From contig QQUN01000005.1 of NCBI GenBank assembly GCA_008501585.1, positions 1 to 64,000 of the forward strand: DNA of 64,000 nt. The letters run 5' to 3'. The notes under the pieces were generated by a model. It was not told the origin of the DNA. It worked only from the letters and a program-made list of their open reading frames with translations, and ran no database searches. Below are positions 1-16,618 of the stretch, piece after piece. How positions within the stretch are numbered: position 1 is the stretch's first letter; each line of letters starts with the position of its first letter. The translations under genes were made by a program, and so were the position numbers. The stretch comes from Pseudomonadota bacterium (GTDB lineage: Bacteria > Pseudomonadota > Gammaproteobacteria > Burkholderiales > Rhodocyclaceae).

Positions 1-789
1 GATCCCGCGCGGCTGGCCGAGGTCGAGGCGCGCATCGCTGCGGTGACCGACATGGCGCGCAAGCACCGGGTCAGCCCCGAGGCGCTGGCCGAGGTGCTGG
101 CCGAACGCCGGGCCCGGCTCGACGTATTGGTCGCCGAAGCCGACCCGGCCGCGCTGCAGGAAAAGGCTGCCGCTGCGCAGCGCGCCTATGCCGACGTGGC
201 CGCGCGGCTGAGCGCAGCCCGTGCGCCGGTCGCGGCCGACTTGTCCGGGCAGGTGACGGCAGCGATGCAGACGCTGGCCATGGCCGGCGGGCGCTTCGAC
301 ATTGTGCTCGAGGCCGAACCCGAGGGCAGCGCCCATGGCAACGAAACCGTGGTGTTCCAGGTGGCGGCCAATCCCAGCCAGCCGCTGCGGCCCTTGGCCA
401 AGGTGGCCTCGGGCGGCGAGTTGTCGCGTATCGGGCTGGCCATCCAGGTGATCACCAGCCGGGCCGCGGCGACGCCAACCATGATTTTCGACGAGGTGGA
501 TGTCGGCATCGGTGGCCGGGTGGCCGAGATCGTTGGCCGCATGCTGCGCGAGCTGGGCACGCAACGCCAGGTGATGTGCGTCACCCATCTGCCGCAAGTG
601 GCCGCCCAGGCCAACTGGCAGTGGTCCATCGCCAAGGCGCAGCGCAACGGCGACACCGTGAGCAGCGTGACGGTGCTCGACGACGCGGCGCGGATCGACG
701 AGATCGCGCGCATGCTCGGCGGTGTCAACATCACCGAGACCACACGCCAGCATGCGTCGGAAATTCTCGGGCTGACGCCGGCCGGCTGA
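1..789 (+). CDS. recN: DNA repair protein RecN, C-terminal part (5' truncated by window)
   Basis: SMC-like ATPase that acts in repair of DNA double-strand breaks. The reading frame is open from base 1 (DPARLAEVEARI...), so the ATG at 43 offered by the ORF track is internal and the N-terminal Walker A half lies outside the window. Visible parts are the end of the coiled coil, the ABC signature SGGELSRI, the Walker B segment MIFDEVDVGIGG and the H-loop region VTHLPQVAAQA. This order and ending match the RecN C-terminal ATPase lobe. The stop codon lies 2 bp before a palindromic repeat element that separates it from the convergent gene. Confidence 0.95.
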   Translation, partial: DPARLAEVEARIAAVTDMARKHRVSPEALAEVLAERRARLDVLVAEADPAALQEKAAAAQRAYADVAARLSAARAPVAADLSGQVTAAMQTLAMAGGRFDIVLEAEPEGSAHGNETVVFQVAANPSQPLRPLAKVASGGELSRIGLAIQVITSRAAATPTMIFDEVDVGIGGRVAEIVGRMLRELGTQRQVMCVTHLPQVAAQANWQWSIAKAQRNGDTVSSVTVLDDAARIDEIARMLGGVNITETTRQHASEILGLTPAG

Positions 790-791
790 GT

Positions 792-952
792 CAGAACTTG
801 TGAATAAATCGACTGCGCGTGTCGATTGCTGCGTTGCTCACTCGCTCACGCCTCGCCTATCCATTTGATATGTCTCGTCGTTCGCTCGCGTAGTTGCCAA
901 ATGCGGCCTTGCACTCGGCCCTGCTCGCTACGATTTCTTCACAAGTTCTCAG
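792..952. repeat. Palindromic dispersed element, long copy
   Basis: The ends form an inverted repeat: AGAACTTGTGAATAAATCG at 793-811 pairs with 931-949 with one mismatch. Between the arms is GC-rich sequence including CGATTGCTGCGTTGC. A shorter relative with the same ends and the same inner blocks lies at 17858-17942 and lacks about 76 internal bases. The element fills the whole gap between convergent recN and the Gdt1-family gene, and its right end supplies the TGA stop of the latter. It could serve as a bidirectional terminator. Family identity is not known to me. Confidence 0.7.
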
Positions 953-1512
953 TTGATGGCGGTGATCGCCGCGGTGAGGAGGAAACCGGCCGCGGCCACC
1001 CGCCGCATGATGTGACCCGGCAGGCGCTCGGCCAGTCGCTCGCCCACCATCACGGCCGGCACATTGGCGAGCATCATCCCTAGCGTGGTGCCGACCACGA
1101 CCCAGCTCAGCGACTCGAAGCGCGCGCCCAGCGCCACGGTGGCGAACTGTGTCTTGTCGCCGATCTCGGCCAGGAAAAAGGCCACCAGCGCGATCAGGAA
1201 GATCTGCCAGGCCGTCTGCGCGGACGGGGTGGCGCTATCGTCGTCGAGCGTGTCGGGGCGCAGCGCCCACAGGCCAAAGACAAGAAAGCTTGCCGCCAGG
1301 GTCCATTTGAGCCAGGGGCCGGGCAGCCACTGCGCCACCCACGCGCCGGCCGCCGCGGCCAGTGCATGGTTGAGCAGGGTGGCAATGAAGATGCCCCAGA
1401 TGATGGCCGCGCGATGTTTCAGCCGCGCGGCCAGCATGAAGGAGAGCAGTTGGGTCTTGTCGCCGATCTCGGCGACGGCGACCAGTGCGGTCGCCGTCAT
1501 GAAGGTTTCCAA
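949..1512 (-). CDS. TMEM165/Gdt1 family (UPF0016) membrane cation exporter
   Basis: Inner-membrane protein of 187 residues with about six hydrophobic segments. It carries the two family-defining E-x-G-D-K-T motifs, AEIGDKTQLL near residue 15 and AEIGDKTQFA near residue 115, one in each half of the internal repeat. Characterised bacterial members of this family export Mn2+, so manganese (or Ca2+/Mn2+) efflux is the likely role. It lies 8 bp downstream of fur on the same strand and could be co-transcribed with it. The TGA stop falls inside the repeat element at 792-952. Confidence 0.85.
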   Translation of the reverse strand: METFMTATALVAVAEIGDKTQLLSFMLAARLKHRAAIIWGIFIATLLNHALAAAAGAWVAQWLPGPWLKWTLAASFLVFGLWALRPDTLDDDSATPSAQTAWQIFLIALVAFFLAEIGDKTQFATVALGARFESLSWVVVGTTLGMMLANVPAVMVGERLAERLPGHIMRRVAAAGFLLTAAITAIN

Positions 1513-1520
1513 GGTGCGGG

Positions 1521-1970
1521 CTACTTGCTGTCGTCGTTGTTATTGTTGCGGTTGGCGCAGTCCTTGCGCTGGCATTCGACATACAGGTACAAGGCGTGCT
1601 CCTTGACCGCGAAGCCGCGTTCCTTGGCCACGGCGTTCTGCCGCTTTTCGATTTCGGGGTCGAAGAACTCTTCGACCGCCCCGCATTCGACGCATACGAG
1701 ATGGTCGTGGTGCGCCCCCTCGTTGAGTTCAAAAACGGCCTTGCCGGACTCGAAATGGTGGCGTTCGAGCAGGCCGGCCTGCTCGAATTGGGTCAGTACG
1801 CGATAGACGGTGGCGAGGCCAATGTCCATGTCGTCGTTCATCAGCAGGCGATAGACGTCTTCGGCCGTCAGGTGGCGCTGGTCGGTGTGCTGGAACAGTT
1901 CGAGGATCTTGAGCCGGGGGAGGGTGGCTTTGAGACCCATGCTCTTGAGGCTTTGTGAATTTGATGGCAT
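1521..1970 (-). CDS. fur: Ferric uptake regulator Fur
   Basis: Iron-responsive DNA-binding repressor of 149 residues. The ORF track begins 45 codons too early; the ATG at 1970 gives the normal Fur start ([23 protein letters not shown]). Visible are the winged-helix domain with [10 protein letters not shown] and [19 protein letters not shown], then the dimerisation/metal domain with [11 protein letters not shown], where the His residues and the CxxC are metal ligands in the family. The tail is Asn/Asp-rich and has a further C-x4-C. It is divergent from bamE, the arrangement usual in Beta- and Gammaproteobacteria. The AT-rich 118-bp gap must hold both promoters; I could not define a convincing Fur box. 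Confidence 0.96.
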   Translation of the reverse strand: MPSNSQSLKSMGLKATLPRLKILELFQHTDQRHLTAEDVYRLLMNDDMDIGLATVYRVLTQFEQAGLLERHHFESGKAVFELNEGAHHDHLVCVECGAVEEFFDPEIEKRQNAVAKERGFAVKEHALYLYVECQRKDCANRNNNNDDSK

Positions 1971-2088
1971 GTCGGTGTCGGCCCGCTGGATGTTGGGGAA
2001 CACGGAAAGTTGGGCGAGACAGTATGATATATTTTTTGCCTTTTCCTGAGAATTCGGGCGTGCTTCCACGCCGTTCCTTGAGCAGACA

Positions 2089-2526
2089 ATGCACTCCAAA
2101 ACCAAACTGATGACCGCAATGGCGGCCGCGCTGTTGATCGCTGGCTGCAGCGTGACGGACTACCTCAGCCCTTATCGCATCGACGTGCGCCAGGGGAACT
2201 ACGTGACTCAGGAGATGGTGTCGAACCTGAAAAAGGGCATGAGCCGGGACCAGGTGCGTTTTGCGCTGGGCACACCGCTGCTGACCGATGCGTTTCACGC
2301 CGACCGCTGGGACTATGTGTATCGCTTTGCGCCGGGCAAGGGGGAGGCCGAGCAGCGTGTGCTGACGGTGTTCTTCGAGGGTGACCAGTTGGTGCGCGTC
2401 GAGGGCGATGTGGTAGCCGGCGATCCGGATGCCCAGCCGGCGGCCGCAGAGAACCGGATTCGCAGCATTGTCCTGAGCGGGCCGCAGGCTGCGACCGCCG
2501 ACGCCCCCGAAGGAGCGAAGCAGTGA
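2089..2526 (+). CDS. bamE: Outer membrane protein assembly factor BamE (SmpA/OmlA lipoprotein)
   Basis: Small outer-membrane lipoprotein of the BAM complex that inserts beta-barrel proteins. The N-terminus is a type II signal peptide with lipobox IAGC (Cys20). The mature part contains the SmpA/OmlA signature: [30 protein letters not shown], followed by DRWDYVYRF and a predicted beta-strand [19 protein letters not shown]. Its length of 145 residues is slightly above the E. coli protein because of an Ala/Pro-rich tail. The gene is divergent from fur and overlaps dapB by 4 bp. Confidence 0.93.
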   Translation: MHSKTKLMTAMAAALLIAGCSVTDYLSPYRIDVRQGNYVTQEMVSNLKKGMSRDQVRFALGTPLLTDAFHADRWDYVYRFAPGKGEAEQRVLTVFFEGDQLVRVEGDVVAGDPDAQPAAAENRIRSIVLSGPQAATADAPEGAKQ

Positions 2527-3338
2527 GCGCGGACAACCTCATCAAGATTGCCGTGGCCGGCGGTAGCGGCCGCATGGGCCGGATGTTGATCGAAGCGGTT
2601 CAGCAGGCTGACGATCTGGTACTGGCGGCCGTGTTCGACCGGGCCGGCAGCCCGTTCATCGGGCGCGATGCCGGCGAACTGGTGGCCCAGCCCTGCGGTG
2701 TGCGGATCACCGACGATGCCAGCGCTGCCATTGCGGCCGCCGACTGCGTCATCGATTTCACCCTGCCCGAAGGCTCGCTCGCCCACCTCGAACTGGCGCG
2801 TCAGCATGGCAAGGCCATGGTGATCGGGACGACCGGCTTCAATGCCGAGCAGAAGCGGCAGATCCAGCAGGCGGCCGAGTCGATTCCGGTGGTGTTCGCG
2901 CCCAACATGGCGGTGGGTGTCAATGCCGTGTTCAAGCTGCTCGAAGTCGCCGCGCGGATCCTCGATCAGGGCTACGACATCGAGGTGATCGAAGCGCACC
3001 ACCGACTGAAGGTCGATGCGCCGTCGGGCACGGCGCTGCGCATGGGCGAGATCGTCGCCGACCAGCTGGGCCGCGACCTCGAGCAGTGCGCGATCTACGG
3101 TCGTGAAGGGGTGACCGGCAAGCGCAAGGACGAAACCATCGGCTTCTCGACGATCCGCGGCGGTGACGTGGTGGGCGACCACACCGTGCTGTTCGCCGGC
3201 ATCGGCGAGCGGATCGAGATCACCCACAAATCGGGCAGCCGCATGCCCTACGCGCTCGGTGCGCTGCGCGGTGCGCGCTTCCTGGCGGGGCGCGAGCGCG
3301 GCCTGTTCGACATGCAGGACGTCCTCGGCCTGCGCTGA
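2523..3338 (+). CDS. dapB: 4-hydroxy-tetrahydrodipicolinate reductase
   Basis: NAD(P)H-dependent reductase of the diaminopimelate/lysine pathway, cytoplasmic. The start is GTG, overlapping the bamE stop as GTGA, so translation is probably coupled. The N-terminal Rossmann motif is [11 protein letters not shown], the central [11 protein letters not shown] and GTTGF segments follow, and the substrate-binding/catalytic signature [15 protein letters not shown] is intact (about residues 157-171). Length of 271 residues is normal for the family. Confidence 0.97.
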   Translation: MSADNLIKIAVAGGSGRMGRMLIEAVQQADDLVLAAVFDRAGSPFIGRDAGELVAQPCGVRITDDASAAIAAADCVIDFTLPEGSLAHLELARQHGKAMVIGTTGFNAEQKRQIQQAAESIPVVFAPNMAVGVNAVFKLLEVAARILDQGYDIEVIEAHHRLKVDAPSGTALRMGEIVADQLGRDLEQCAIYGREGVTGKRKDETIGFSTIRGGDVVGDHTVLFAGIGERIEITHKSGSRMPYALGALRGARFLAGRERGLFDMQDVLGLR

Positions 3339-3448
3339 CCGGTCGCGCGGCGGATCGCGTTCAAGATTCGCCGCCCTGCGCCGATAGCGCCTGTGATGGC
3401 CCGCGTTTCGGTCGGGCCGCAGCACCGCGATCTGGAATCTCCGCCCCC

Positions 3449-6037
<2,589 letters not shown>

Positions 6038-6093
6038 GGCGCCGTCGCCGCAGGCAAGCGGATGGGGTTTTCCCTGCTTTCGCGCTTGTCGCG

Positions 6094-6122
6094 TTGCCGG
6101 TCGAGCCGAATTTCGCTAGAAT
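6094..6122 (+). promoter_or_regulatory. Predicted sigma-70 promoter of carA
   Basis: TTGCCG (6094-6099) and TAGAAT (6117-6122) are separated by exactly 17 bp. Transcription would start near 6129, leaving a leader of about 115 nt before carA. Very similar boxes precede ftsH, the cytochrome c pair and the secreted protein gene at 41401. Confidence 0.55.
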
Positions 6123-6149
6123 TCGGCGAATTTTCTTGTTGATTGCTGA

Positions 6150-6182
6150 GCGGGATGGGTCGGCCAGGCTTGTCCCGTTTTT
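6150..6182 (+). terminator. Attenuator-like hairpin in the carA leader
   Basis: CGGGA at 6151-6155 pairs with TCCCG at 6173-6177 across a 17-nt loop region and is followed directly by five T residues (6178-6182). It sits between the predicted promoter and the start codon, where an intrinsic terminator could attenuate carAB. The stem is short, so this is tentative. Confidence 0.3.
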
Positions 6183-6245
6183 CACGTGTGGAGCAGCGCG
6201 GGGTCGCGCTGAGATCCCATCAACGGTTGAACCAGGAGTTTCGTC

Positions 6246-7385
6246 GTGACTCAATTTCCGCGCGCCATCCTCGTCCTTGCCGACGGGACGGTTTTCAGCG
6301 GCAAAGGTATCGGTGCGGTCGGCCAGACAACGGGCGAAGTCGTATTCAATACCGCCATGTCGGGCTATCAGGAAATCCTCACCGATCCGAGCTACTCACG
6401 GCAGATCGTGACGCTGACCTATCCGCACATCGGTAACACCGGTGTGAACACCGAAGACGTCGAGTCGGGCCGCGTGCATGCCGCCGGCCTGGTCATTCGT
6501 GACCTGCCGCTGCGCGCCTCGAACTGGCGCATGGGCAAGACGCTCGACGCCTATCTGCGCGACGAAGGCGTCGTGGCCATTGCCGACATCGACACCCGTC
6601 GCCTCACCCGCGTGCTGCGCGAGAAGGGCGCCCAGGCCGGTTGCATCGTTACCGCGGGTGACGATGGCGTGATCGATGTCGAGGCCGCGCTGGCCGCCGC
6701 ACGTGGCTTCCCCGGCCTTGCCGGCATGGACCTGGCCAAGGAAGTGACGGCCGCCACCACCCAGGAATGGACCGAGACCGAATGGGATCTGGCCGCGGGC
6801 TACGGTGCCCTCGAGGCGCCGAAGTTCCATGTGGTGGCCTACGATTTCGGCGTCAAGCGCAACATCCTGCGCATGCTCGCCGCGCGCGGCTGTCGCCTCA
6901 CCGTCGTGCCGGCGCAAACCCCGGCCGCCGACGTGCTGGCGATGAATCCGGACGGCGTGTTCCTCTCCAACGGACCGGGCGACCCCGAGCCGTGCGACTA
7001 CGCCATTTCGGCCATCAAGACCATCGTCGACAAGCGCGTGCCCACCTTCGGCATCTGCCTGGGCCACCAGTTGCTGGCCCTGGCCTCGGGTGGGCGGACC
7101 GCCAAGATGAAGTTCGGCCACCACGGTGCCAACCACCCGGTGAAGGACCTCGATTCCGGCCAGGTGATGATCACCAGCCAGAACCACGGCTTTGCGGTGG
7201 ATGCCGACAGCCTGCCGGCCAATCTGCGCGCCACCCATGTGTCGCTGTTCGACGGCAGCCTGCAGGGCATCGCGCGCACCGATGCGCCGGCCTTCAGCTT
7301 CCAGGGCCACCCGGAAGCCAGCCCCGGCCCGCACGACGTCGCCTATCTGTTCGACCGCTTCATCAAGCTGATGGAAGCGCGTTAG
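6246..7385 (+). CDS. carA: Carbamoyl-phosphate synthase small (glutaminase) subunit
   Basis: Hydrolyses glutamine and delivers ammonia to CarB for carbamoyl-phosphate synthesis, feeding arginine and pyrimidine pathways. The N-terminal half has the CPSase small-chain domain ([30 protein letters not shown]). The C-terminal class I glutamine amidotransferase has [12 protein letters not shown], the nucleophile Cys271 in FGICLGHQ and the His/Glu pair in GHPEASPG. The GTG start is supported by a well-spaced AGGAG. At 379 residues it is full length. It forms an operon with carB and greA. Confidence 0.97.
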   Translation: MTQFPRAILVLADGTVFSGKGIGAVGQTTGEVVFNTAMSGYQEILTDPSYSRQIVTLTYPHIGNTGVNTEDVESGRVHAAGLVIRDLPLRASNWRMGKTLDAYLRDEGVVAIADIDTRRLTRVLREKGAQAGCIVTAGDDGVIDVEAALAAARGFPGLAGMDLAKEVTAATTQEWTETEWDLAAGYGALEAPKFHVVAYDFGVKRNILRMLAARGCRLTVVPAQTPAADVLAMNPDGVFLSNGPGDPEPCDYAISAIKTIVDKRVPTFGICLGHQLLALASGGRTAKMKFGHHGANHPVKDLDSGQVMITSQNHGFAVDADSLPANLRATHVSLFDGSLQGIARTDAPAFSFQGHPEASPGPHDVAYLFDRFIKLMEAR

Positions 7386-7400
7386 TGATGTGACCGGCCC

Positions 7401-7421
7401 CGGCAGGCCCGGGGCCTGCCG
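7401..7421 (+). other. Stable hairpin between carA and carB
   Basis: CGGCAGGCCC (7401-7410) and GGGCCTGCCG (7412-7421) are perfect inverted copies, followed by TTTG. It resembles a terminator but has a poor T run and lies within an operon whose genes must be co-expressed. RNA processing, stabilisation or partial termination are more likely roles. Confidence 0.45.
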
Positions 7422-7464
7422 TTTGTTCCACACATCACCTTTACCGAGTTATCGAGGCAAGCAC

Positions 7465-10683
<3,219 letters not shown>

Positions 10684-10687
10684 GACA

Positions 10688-11164
10688 ATGAACAAGATTC
10701 CTCTGACCGTGACCGGAGCCGAACTGCTCCGGCAAGAGCTGCATACGCTGAAAACCGTGGAGCGCCCGAACGTGATCGCCGCGATCGCCGAGGCGCGCTC
10801 GCATGGCGACCTGTCGGAAAACGCCGAGTACGACGCCGCCAAGGAGCGTCAGGGCTTCATCGAGGGCCGCATCAAGGAAGTCGAAGGCAAGCTGTCGATG
10901 GCGCAGATCATCGACCCGGCCTTGCTGGACGCCGATGGCCGCTGCGTGTTCGGTGCCACCATCGAGCTTGAAGACCTGGAGTCGGAAAACACCGTGACCT
11001 ACCAGATCGTGGGTGACGACGAGGCCGACATCAAGCTGGGCAAGATCTCGATCAGTTCGCCGATCGCCCGCGCCCTGATCGGCAAGTACGCCGGCGACGT
11101 GGCCGAGGTTCAGGCCCCGGGTGGCGTGCGCGAATACGAAATCATCGATGTCCGTTACATCTGA
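10688..11164 (+). CDS. greA: Transcript cleavage factor GreA
   Basis: Binds RNA polymerase and stimulates cleavage of backtracked RNA. The N-terminal coiled coil contains the acidic tip [20 protein letters not shown], which positions the catalytic metal in the secondary channel. The C-terminal FKBP-like domain has [29 protein letters not shown]. At 158 residues it is standard length. It is the last gene of the carA-carB-greA operon, a common order in Betaproteobacteria. Confidence 0.97.
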   Translation: MNKIPLTVTGAELLRQELHTLKTVERPNVIAAIAEARSHGDLSENAEYDAAKERQGFIEGRIKEVEGKLSMAQIIDPALLDADGRCVFGATIELEDLESENTVTYQIVGDDEADIKLGKISISSPIARALIGKYAGDVAEVQAPGGVREYEIIDVRYI

Positions 11165-11172
11165 GCCACGCC

Positions 11173-11664
11173 GTGACCGCCACCATCGCCCGCCTGCAAC
11201 GCCTGCTGCTGACCTTGTGGGTGGGGGCGATGTGGGCGGTGGGCTATCTGGTGGTGCCGGTGCTGTTCGGCGAGCTGGACGACCCCGTCCTCGCCGGCGC
11301 GCTGGCCGGCGCGCTGTTCCAGAACGTTGCCTGGCTGGGCCTGGTGTGTGGTGCCGGCCTGCTGTTCCTGCAGTTCGCCCGCGGCCATGCCTTGCCCTTG
11401 CCGCGGGTGGTCGTGATTTGTGTCGTCGCTATGCTGGTGCTGGTGTGCGTGGGTCAGTTCGTGATCGATCCGATCATTGCCGGCATCAAGGCCGAGGCCG
11501 GACCTGGCGGGGCAATGGCCAGCGAGCTGAAAGACCGCTTTGCCATGTGGCATGGCGTTGCCAGCGTGCTCTATCTGTGCCAGAGCCTGCTCGGTGTGCT
11601 GGCTGTCTGGCGTGCCGCGGTGCCGGCCGGCGGCGCGAACACGCCAGCACCGTCAGCCACGTGA
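11173..11664 (+). CDS. DUF4149 (TMEM205-like) membrane protein
   Basis: Predicted inner-membrane protein of 163 residues with four hydrophobic segments. The pattern LWVGAMWAVGYLVVPVLF in the first segment and ELKDRFAMWHGVASVLYL before the last are characteristic of DUF4149. The function is unknown. The GTG start follows greA by 8 bp, so co-transcription is likely. The 3' end overlaps the convergent yhbY by 12 bp. Confidence 0.75.
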   Translation: MTATIARLQRLLLTLWVGAMWAVGYLVVPVLFGELDDPVLAGALAGALFQNVAWLGLVCGAGLLFLQFARGHALPLPRVVVICVVAMLVLVCVGQFVIDPIIAGIKAEAGPGGAMASELKDRFAMWHGVASVLYLCQSLLGVLAVWRAAVPAGGANTPAPSAT

Positions 11665-12081
11665 TTGGCGGCGGGGCGCACCCGTGCGGGCAGCAGGCTT
11701 GGCTCGGCCGGTCGCAGCTTCACGGCCCTGGGGCGTTCGCGCCTTGGGTTTGTCGGTTGTGCTGCGCGGCGCCGGCTTCTTCTTGAGCTCGGCGGCGGGC
11801 TTTTCGTCGGCCGGCGCTTCGCGCCACAGCACGAGGATATTCCCGATATGCTGAACGTTGGCAGCACCGGTCTGCTCGCAGATCTCGGCCATCAGCTGTT
11901 GCCGGGCGTCGCGGTCTTCGCCATAGACGCGGACCTTGATCAGTTCGTGGGCGGTGAGGGCGAGCTTGATTTCAGCCAGCACCGAGGGGCTCAACCCGTT
12001 GCCCGCAACGCTGACCACCGGGTTCAGATGGTGGGCGCGGGCACGAAGGGCTCGTCGCTGGACGGGCGTGAGGTCAGTCAT
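11653..12081 (-). CDS. yhbY: YhbY-type CRM-domain RNA-binding protein
   Basis: Ribosome-assembly-associated RNA-binding protein. The CRM domain fills residues 1-95: LTPVQRRALRARAHHLNPVVSVAGNGLSPSVLAEI holds the GxxG-type loop, then HELIKVRVYGEDRDARQ and VQHIGNILVLWRE. The tail of about 45 residues is Lys/Arg/Pro/Ala-rich and is absent from E. coli YhbY; such basic tails are common in betaproteobacterial homologues. It is divergent from rlmE, as yhbY and rrmJ are in many proteobacteria. Confidence 0.9.
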   Translation of the reverse strand: MTDLTPVQRRALRARAHHLNPVVSVAGNGLSPSVLAEIKLALTAHELIKVRVYGEDRDARQQLMAEICEQTGAANVQHIGNILVLWREAPADEKPAAELKKKPAPRSTTDKPKARTPQGREAATGRAKPAARTGAPRRQSRG

Positions 12082-12122
12082 GTGGTTGATCCGTTTGGGG
12101 AAAAGGACGCGATTCTACTCCT

Positions 12123-12749
12123 ATGAAGCGTAGCAAGACCAGCAAGGCATGGATGCGCGAGCATCTGAATGACACCTATGTCCAGCAGGCGCGGGCTTCG
12201 GGCTATCGTGCCCGTGCCGCCTACAAGTTGCTCGAGATCGACGACAAGGACAAGCTCCTGCGCCCCGGCATGGTGGTGGTCGATCTCGGTGCCGCGCCGG
12301 GCTCGTGGAGCCAGGTGGCGTCGCAGAAGATTGGCGACGGTGGCCAGGTCATCGCGCTGGATCTGCTGGAGGTCCTCGGCCTGCCGCGGATGACCTTCAT
12401 CCAGGGCGATTTCCAGGACGCAGCGGTATTGCGTGAACTGGAAGCAACGCTCGACGGGCGACCTGTCGACCTTGTGTTATCGGATATGGCCCCCAATATA
12501 TCGGGCATTGCAGCGGCCGATCAGGCGCGTTCGATCGGCTTGTGCGAGCTGGCGCTGGATTTTGCCGTCGAGCATCTCAAGCCGGGTGGCAATTTCCTGG
12601 TCAAGGTGTTCCAGGGCGCGGGGTTTGATGAGTACCGGCGGGCCATGCAGGCGGCGTTCCGTTCGGTCGTGGTCCGCAAGCCGGCCGCCTCGCGGGACCG
12701 CAGCACCGAAGTGTATTTGCTGGGCCTTGGGGTCAAGCCGGTCGTATAG
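12123..12749 (+). CDS. rlmE: 23S rRNA (uridine-2'-O)-methyltransferase RlmE
   Basis: SAM-dependent enzyme that methylates U2552 of 23S rRNA in the late 50S particle. Visible are [13 protein letters not shown] with the catalytic Lys, the SAM-binding motif [26 protein letters not shown] with the catalytic Asp, and the Lys of [11 protein letters not shown], which together give the K-D-K-E tetrad. The length of 208 residues matches. It precedes ftsH, as rrmJ does in E. coli, but ftsH also has its own promoter and a terminator-like hairpin separates the two. Confidence 0.96.
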   Translation: MKRSKTSKAWMREHLNDTYVQQARASGYRARAAYKLLEIDDKDKLLRPGMVVVDLGAAPGSWSQVASQKIGDGGQVIALDLLEVLGLPRMTFIQGDFQDAAVLRELEATLDGRPVDLVLSDMAPNISGIAAADQARSIGLCELALDFAVEHLKPGGNFLVKVFQGAGFDEYRRAMQAAFRSVVVRKPAASRDRSTEVYLLGLGVKPVV

Positions 12750-12755
12750 TGCGGG

Positions 12756-12785
12756 CTTATCGGGCCGATAAGTCTGGTTTGTTTT
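12756..12785 (+). terminator. Terminator-like hairpin after rlmE
   Basis: CTTATC (12756-12761) and GATAAG (12767-12772) form a stem with loop GGGCC. A T-rich stretch follows (TCTGGTTTGTTTT). The stem is short, so only partial termination may occur. Confidence 0.4.
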
Positions 12786-12812
12786 GCCTGCGGGAACGTT
12801 CACCCCTAGAAT
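12784..12812 (+). promoter_or_regulatory. Predicted sigma-70 promoter of ftsH
   Basis: TTGCCT (12784-12789) and TAGAAT (12807-12812) are separated by 17 bp, with the start of transcription expected near 12819, about 40 nt before the TTG start codon. I saw no clear heat-shock (sigma-32) boxes. Confidence 0.6.
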
Positions 12813-12858
12813 GGGTCTGCATCACTAGTGCCCCTGCCGGGCGTTCAAGGAAGTCGCG

Positions 12859-14751
<1,893 letters not shown>

Positions 14752-14770
14752 TCACCGCGCTGTGACACCA

Positions 14771-14801
14771 ATGGCCGGCTTTTGCCGGCCATTTCTTTTT
14801 C
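14771..14801 (+). terminator. Rho-independent terminator of ftsH
   Basis: A perfect 9-bp stem, ATGGCCGGC (14771-14779) with GCCGGCCAT (14784-14792), has a TTTT loop and is followed by TTTCTTTTT. This is a textbook intrinsic terminator. Confidence 0.92.
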
Positions 14802-14836
14802 TCCGCCGGCACCGCCGGCCGCCCAGGGATTGATGC

Positions 14837-16618
14837 ATGTTTTCCGCTCCGGTCCGTTACCGTATCCAGCCCCTTGACCTTGCCGGGCACCTTTTCACCG
14901 TTAGCTGCGAGATTCCCGCGCCCGCGCCAGACGGGCAGGTGCTCTCCCTGCCGGCCTGGATTCCCGGCAGCTACATGGTGCGAGATTTCGCCAAGAACAT
15001 CGTGACGATCTCGGCCAGCGCGGGCGGCAAGCCCGTCGCCCTCGAAAAGCGCGACAAGCACAGTTGGCGGGCAGCGCGTGTGCCGCCGGGGGTGGCGCTG
15101 ACCGTGGCCTATACCGTTTACGCCTGGGACTTGTCGGTGCGCACCGCGCATCTGGACCAGACCCATGGTTTCTTCAATGGCACCAGCGTGTTTCTCGCCG
15201 TCGAGGGGCAGACCGCGCAGCGCTGTCTGGTGGAGATCCTGCCGCCGCCGGTCGGCGCCATCGGCGACTGGCGGGTGGCCACGGCCATGCGTGAGGCCAC
15301 GGGCATCGACGGCGCGGCCCGTCGGCATGGCTTTGGCTGGTACGAGGCGGACGACTACGATGAGCTGATCGATCACCCGGTCGAGATGGGCGATTTCACC
15401 CTCGCCACGTTCACCGCTGGTGGCGTGCCGCACGAGGTGGTCGTGACCGGGCGCCACGATGGCGACATGGCCCGCCTGTGCGCTGACCTGACACGTATCT
15501 GCGACTGGCAGATCGCCCTGTTCGGTGCCCCTCCGCCGATGTCGCGCTACCTGTTCCTCACCATGGCGGTGGGCGACGGCTACGGTGGGCTGGAACATCG
15601 CGCCTCGACGGCCCTGCTGACCCGCCGGGATGATCTGCCGTTTCATGGCATGGTCGGGCAGACCGAGGGCTACCGGCGCTTTCTCGGCCTGTGCAGCCAT
15701 GAATATTTCCACAGCTGGAACGTCAAGCGCATCCGCCCCGCAGCCTTCATCCCCTACGACTTGTCGCAGGAGACCTACACGCCGCTACTGTGGCTGTTTG
15801 AAGGCTTTACTTCCTACTACGATGACCTCACTTTGGTGCGCTCGGGCGTGATCACCCCCGCCGATTATCTGGGGCTGCTCGGCAAGACCATCACCCAGGT
15901 GCACAAGGGCAGCGGACGGTTGAAGCAGAGCGTGGCCGAATCGTCCTTTGATGCGTGGACCAAGTACTACCGCCAGGACGAGAACGCGGCGAACGCGATC
16001 GTCAGTTACTACAGCAAGGGCGCACTGATTGCATTGGCGCTGGATCTGCAACTGCGCATCGGCAGCGATGGCAGATGCAGTCTCGACGATGTGATGCGCG
16101 CCTTGTGGCAGGCGCACGGGCAGGCCGGTATCGGGGTCACGGAGGCGGGCGTGTTCGACCTGGTGGCCAGCGTGGGTGGCGCCGCCGTGGCACGCTGGTT
16201 GCGTAAGGCCGTCAACGGTACCGACGACCTGCCGCTGGCGCGCTGGCTCAAGCCCATGGGTGTGCGGACGAGCCACCCGGCGCCGACAGCGCCGTCGCTC
16301 GGAGCGCGCCTGAGCGGGGCGGCGGGGGCGGCCACGCTGGGTGTCGTGCACGAGGGCGGGGCGGCCCACCGGGCGGGCCTGTCTGCGGGTGATACCTTGA
16401 TTGCGGTCGACGGGCTGAAAGTGGTCGCCGAGACACTGGAGCCGATGCTGGCCCGTCGTGCGCCGGGCGATACGCTGCGGGTGCACGCCTTTCGCCGTGA
16501 CGAACTGATGTGCTTCGATGTGGCACTCGATGCCGGGGCGTGTCCGGTGCAGCTCGAGATGGCGCCGCGTCCGCCGGCGGCGGCCCGCCGCTTGTGCAAA
16601 GGCTGGCTCGGCGCCTAA
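14837..16618 (+). CDS. M61 glycyl-aminopeptidase family protease with PDZ domain
   Basis: Zinc aminopeptidase of 593 residues. An N-terminal beta-sandwich domain (YRIQPLDLAGHLFTVSCEI, LPAWIPGSYMVRDFAKNI) precedes the catalytic domain with GGLEHRAST and the zinc motif SHEYFHSWNVKRIRP (HEXXH), then WLFEGFTSYYDD with the third-ligand Glu. Residues about 480-560 form a PDZ domain (LGVVHEGGAAHRAGLSAGDTLIAVDG). No signal peptide is evident, so it is probably cytoplasmic. It overlaps the convergent VWA gene by 4 bp. Confidence 0.9.
   Translation: MFSAPVRYRIQPLDLAGHLFTVSCEIPAPAPDGQVLSLPAWIPGSYMVRDFAKNIVTISASAGGKPVALEKRDKHSWRAARVPPGVALTVAYTVYAWDLSVRTAHLDQTHGFFNGTSVFLAVEGQTAQRCLVEILPPPVGAIGDWRVATAMREATGIDGAARRHGFGWYEADDYDELIDHPVEMGDFTLATFTAGGVPHEVVVTGRHDGDMARLCADLTRICDWQIALFGAPPPMSRYLFLTMAVGDGYGGLEHRASTALLTRRDDLPFHGMVGQTEGYRRFLGLCSHEYFHSWNVKRIRPAAFIPYDLSQETYTPLLWLFEGFTSYYDDLTLVRSGVITPADYLGLLGKTITQVHKGSGRLKQSVAESSFDAWTKYYRQDENAANAIVSYYSKGALIALALDLQLRIGSDGRCSLDDVMRALWQAHGQAGIGVTEAGVFDLVASVGGAAVARWLRKAVNGTDDLPLARWLKPMGVRTSHPAPTAPSLGARLSGAAGAATLGVVHEGGAAHRAGLSAGDTLIAVDGLKVVAETLEPMLARRAPGDTLRVHAFRRDELMCFDVALDAGACPVQLEMAPRPPAAARRLCKGWLGA

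Noticed and set aside
1971-2088. Fur box in the fur-bamE gap
   Set aside because: AT-rich stretches such as TATGATATATTTTTT are present, but no 19-bp dyad close to the GATAATGATAATCATTATC consensus could be found.
7401-7421. True terminator between carA and carB
   Set aside because: The stem is strong but lacks a T run and would uncouple two subunits of one enzyme; listed as a hairpin only.
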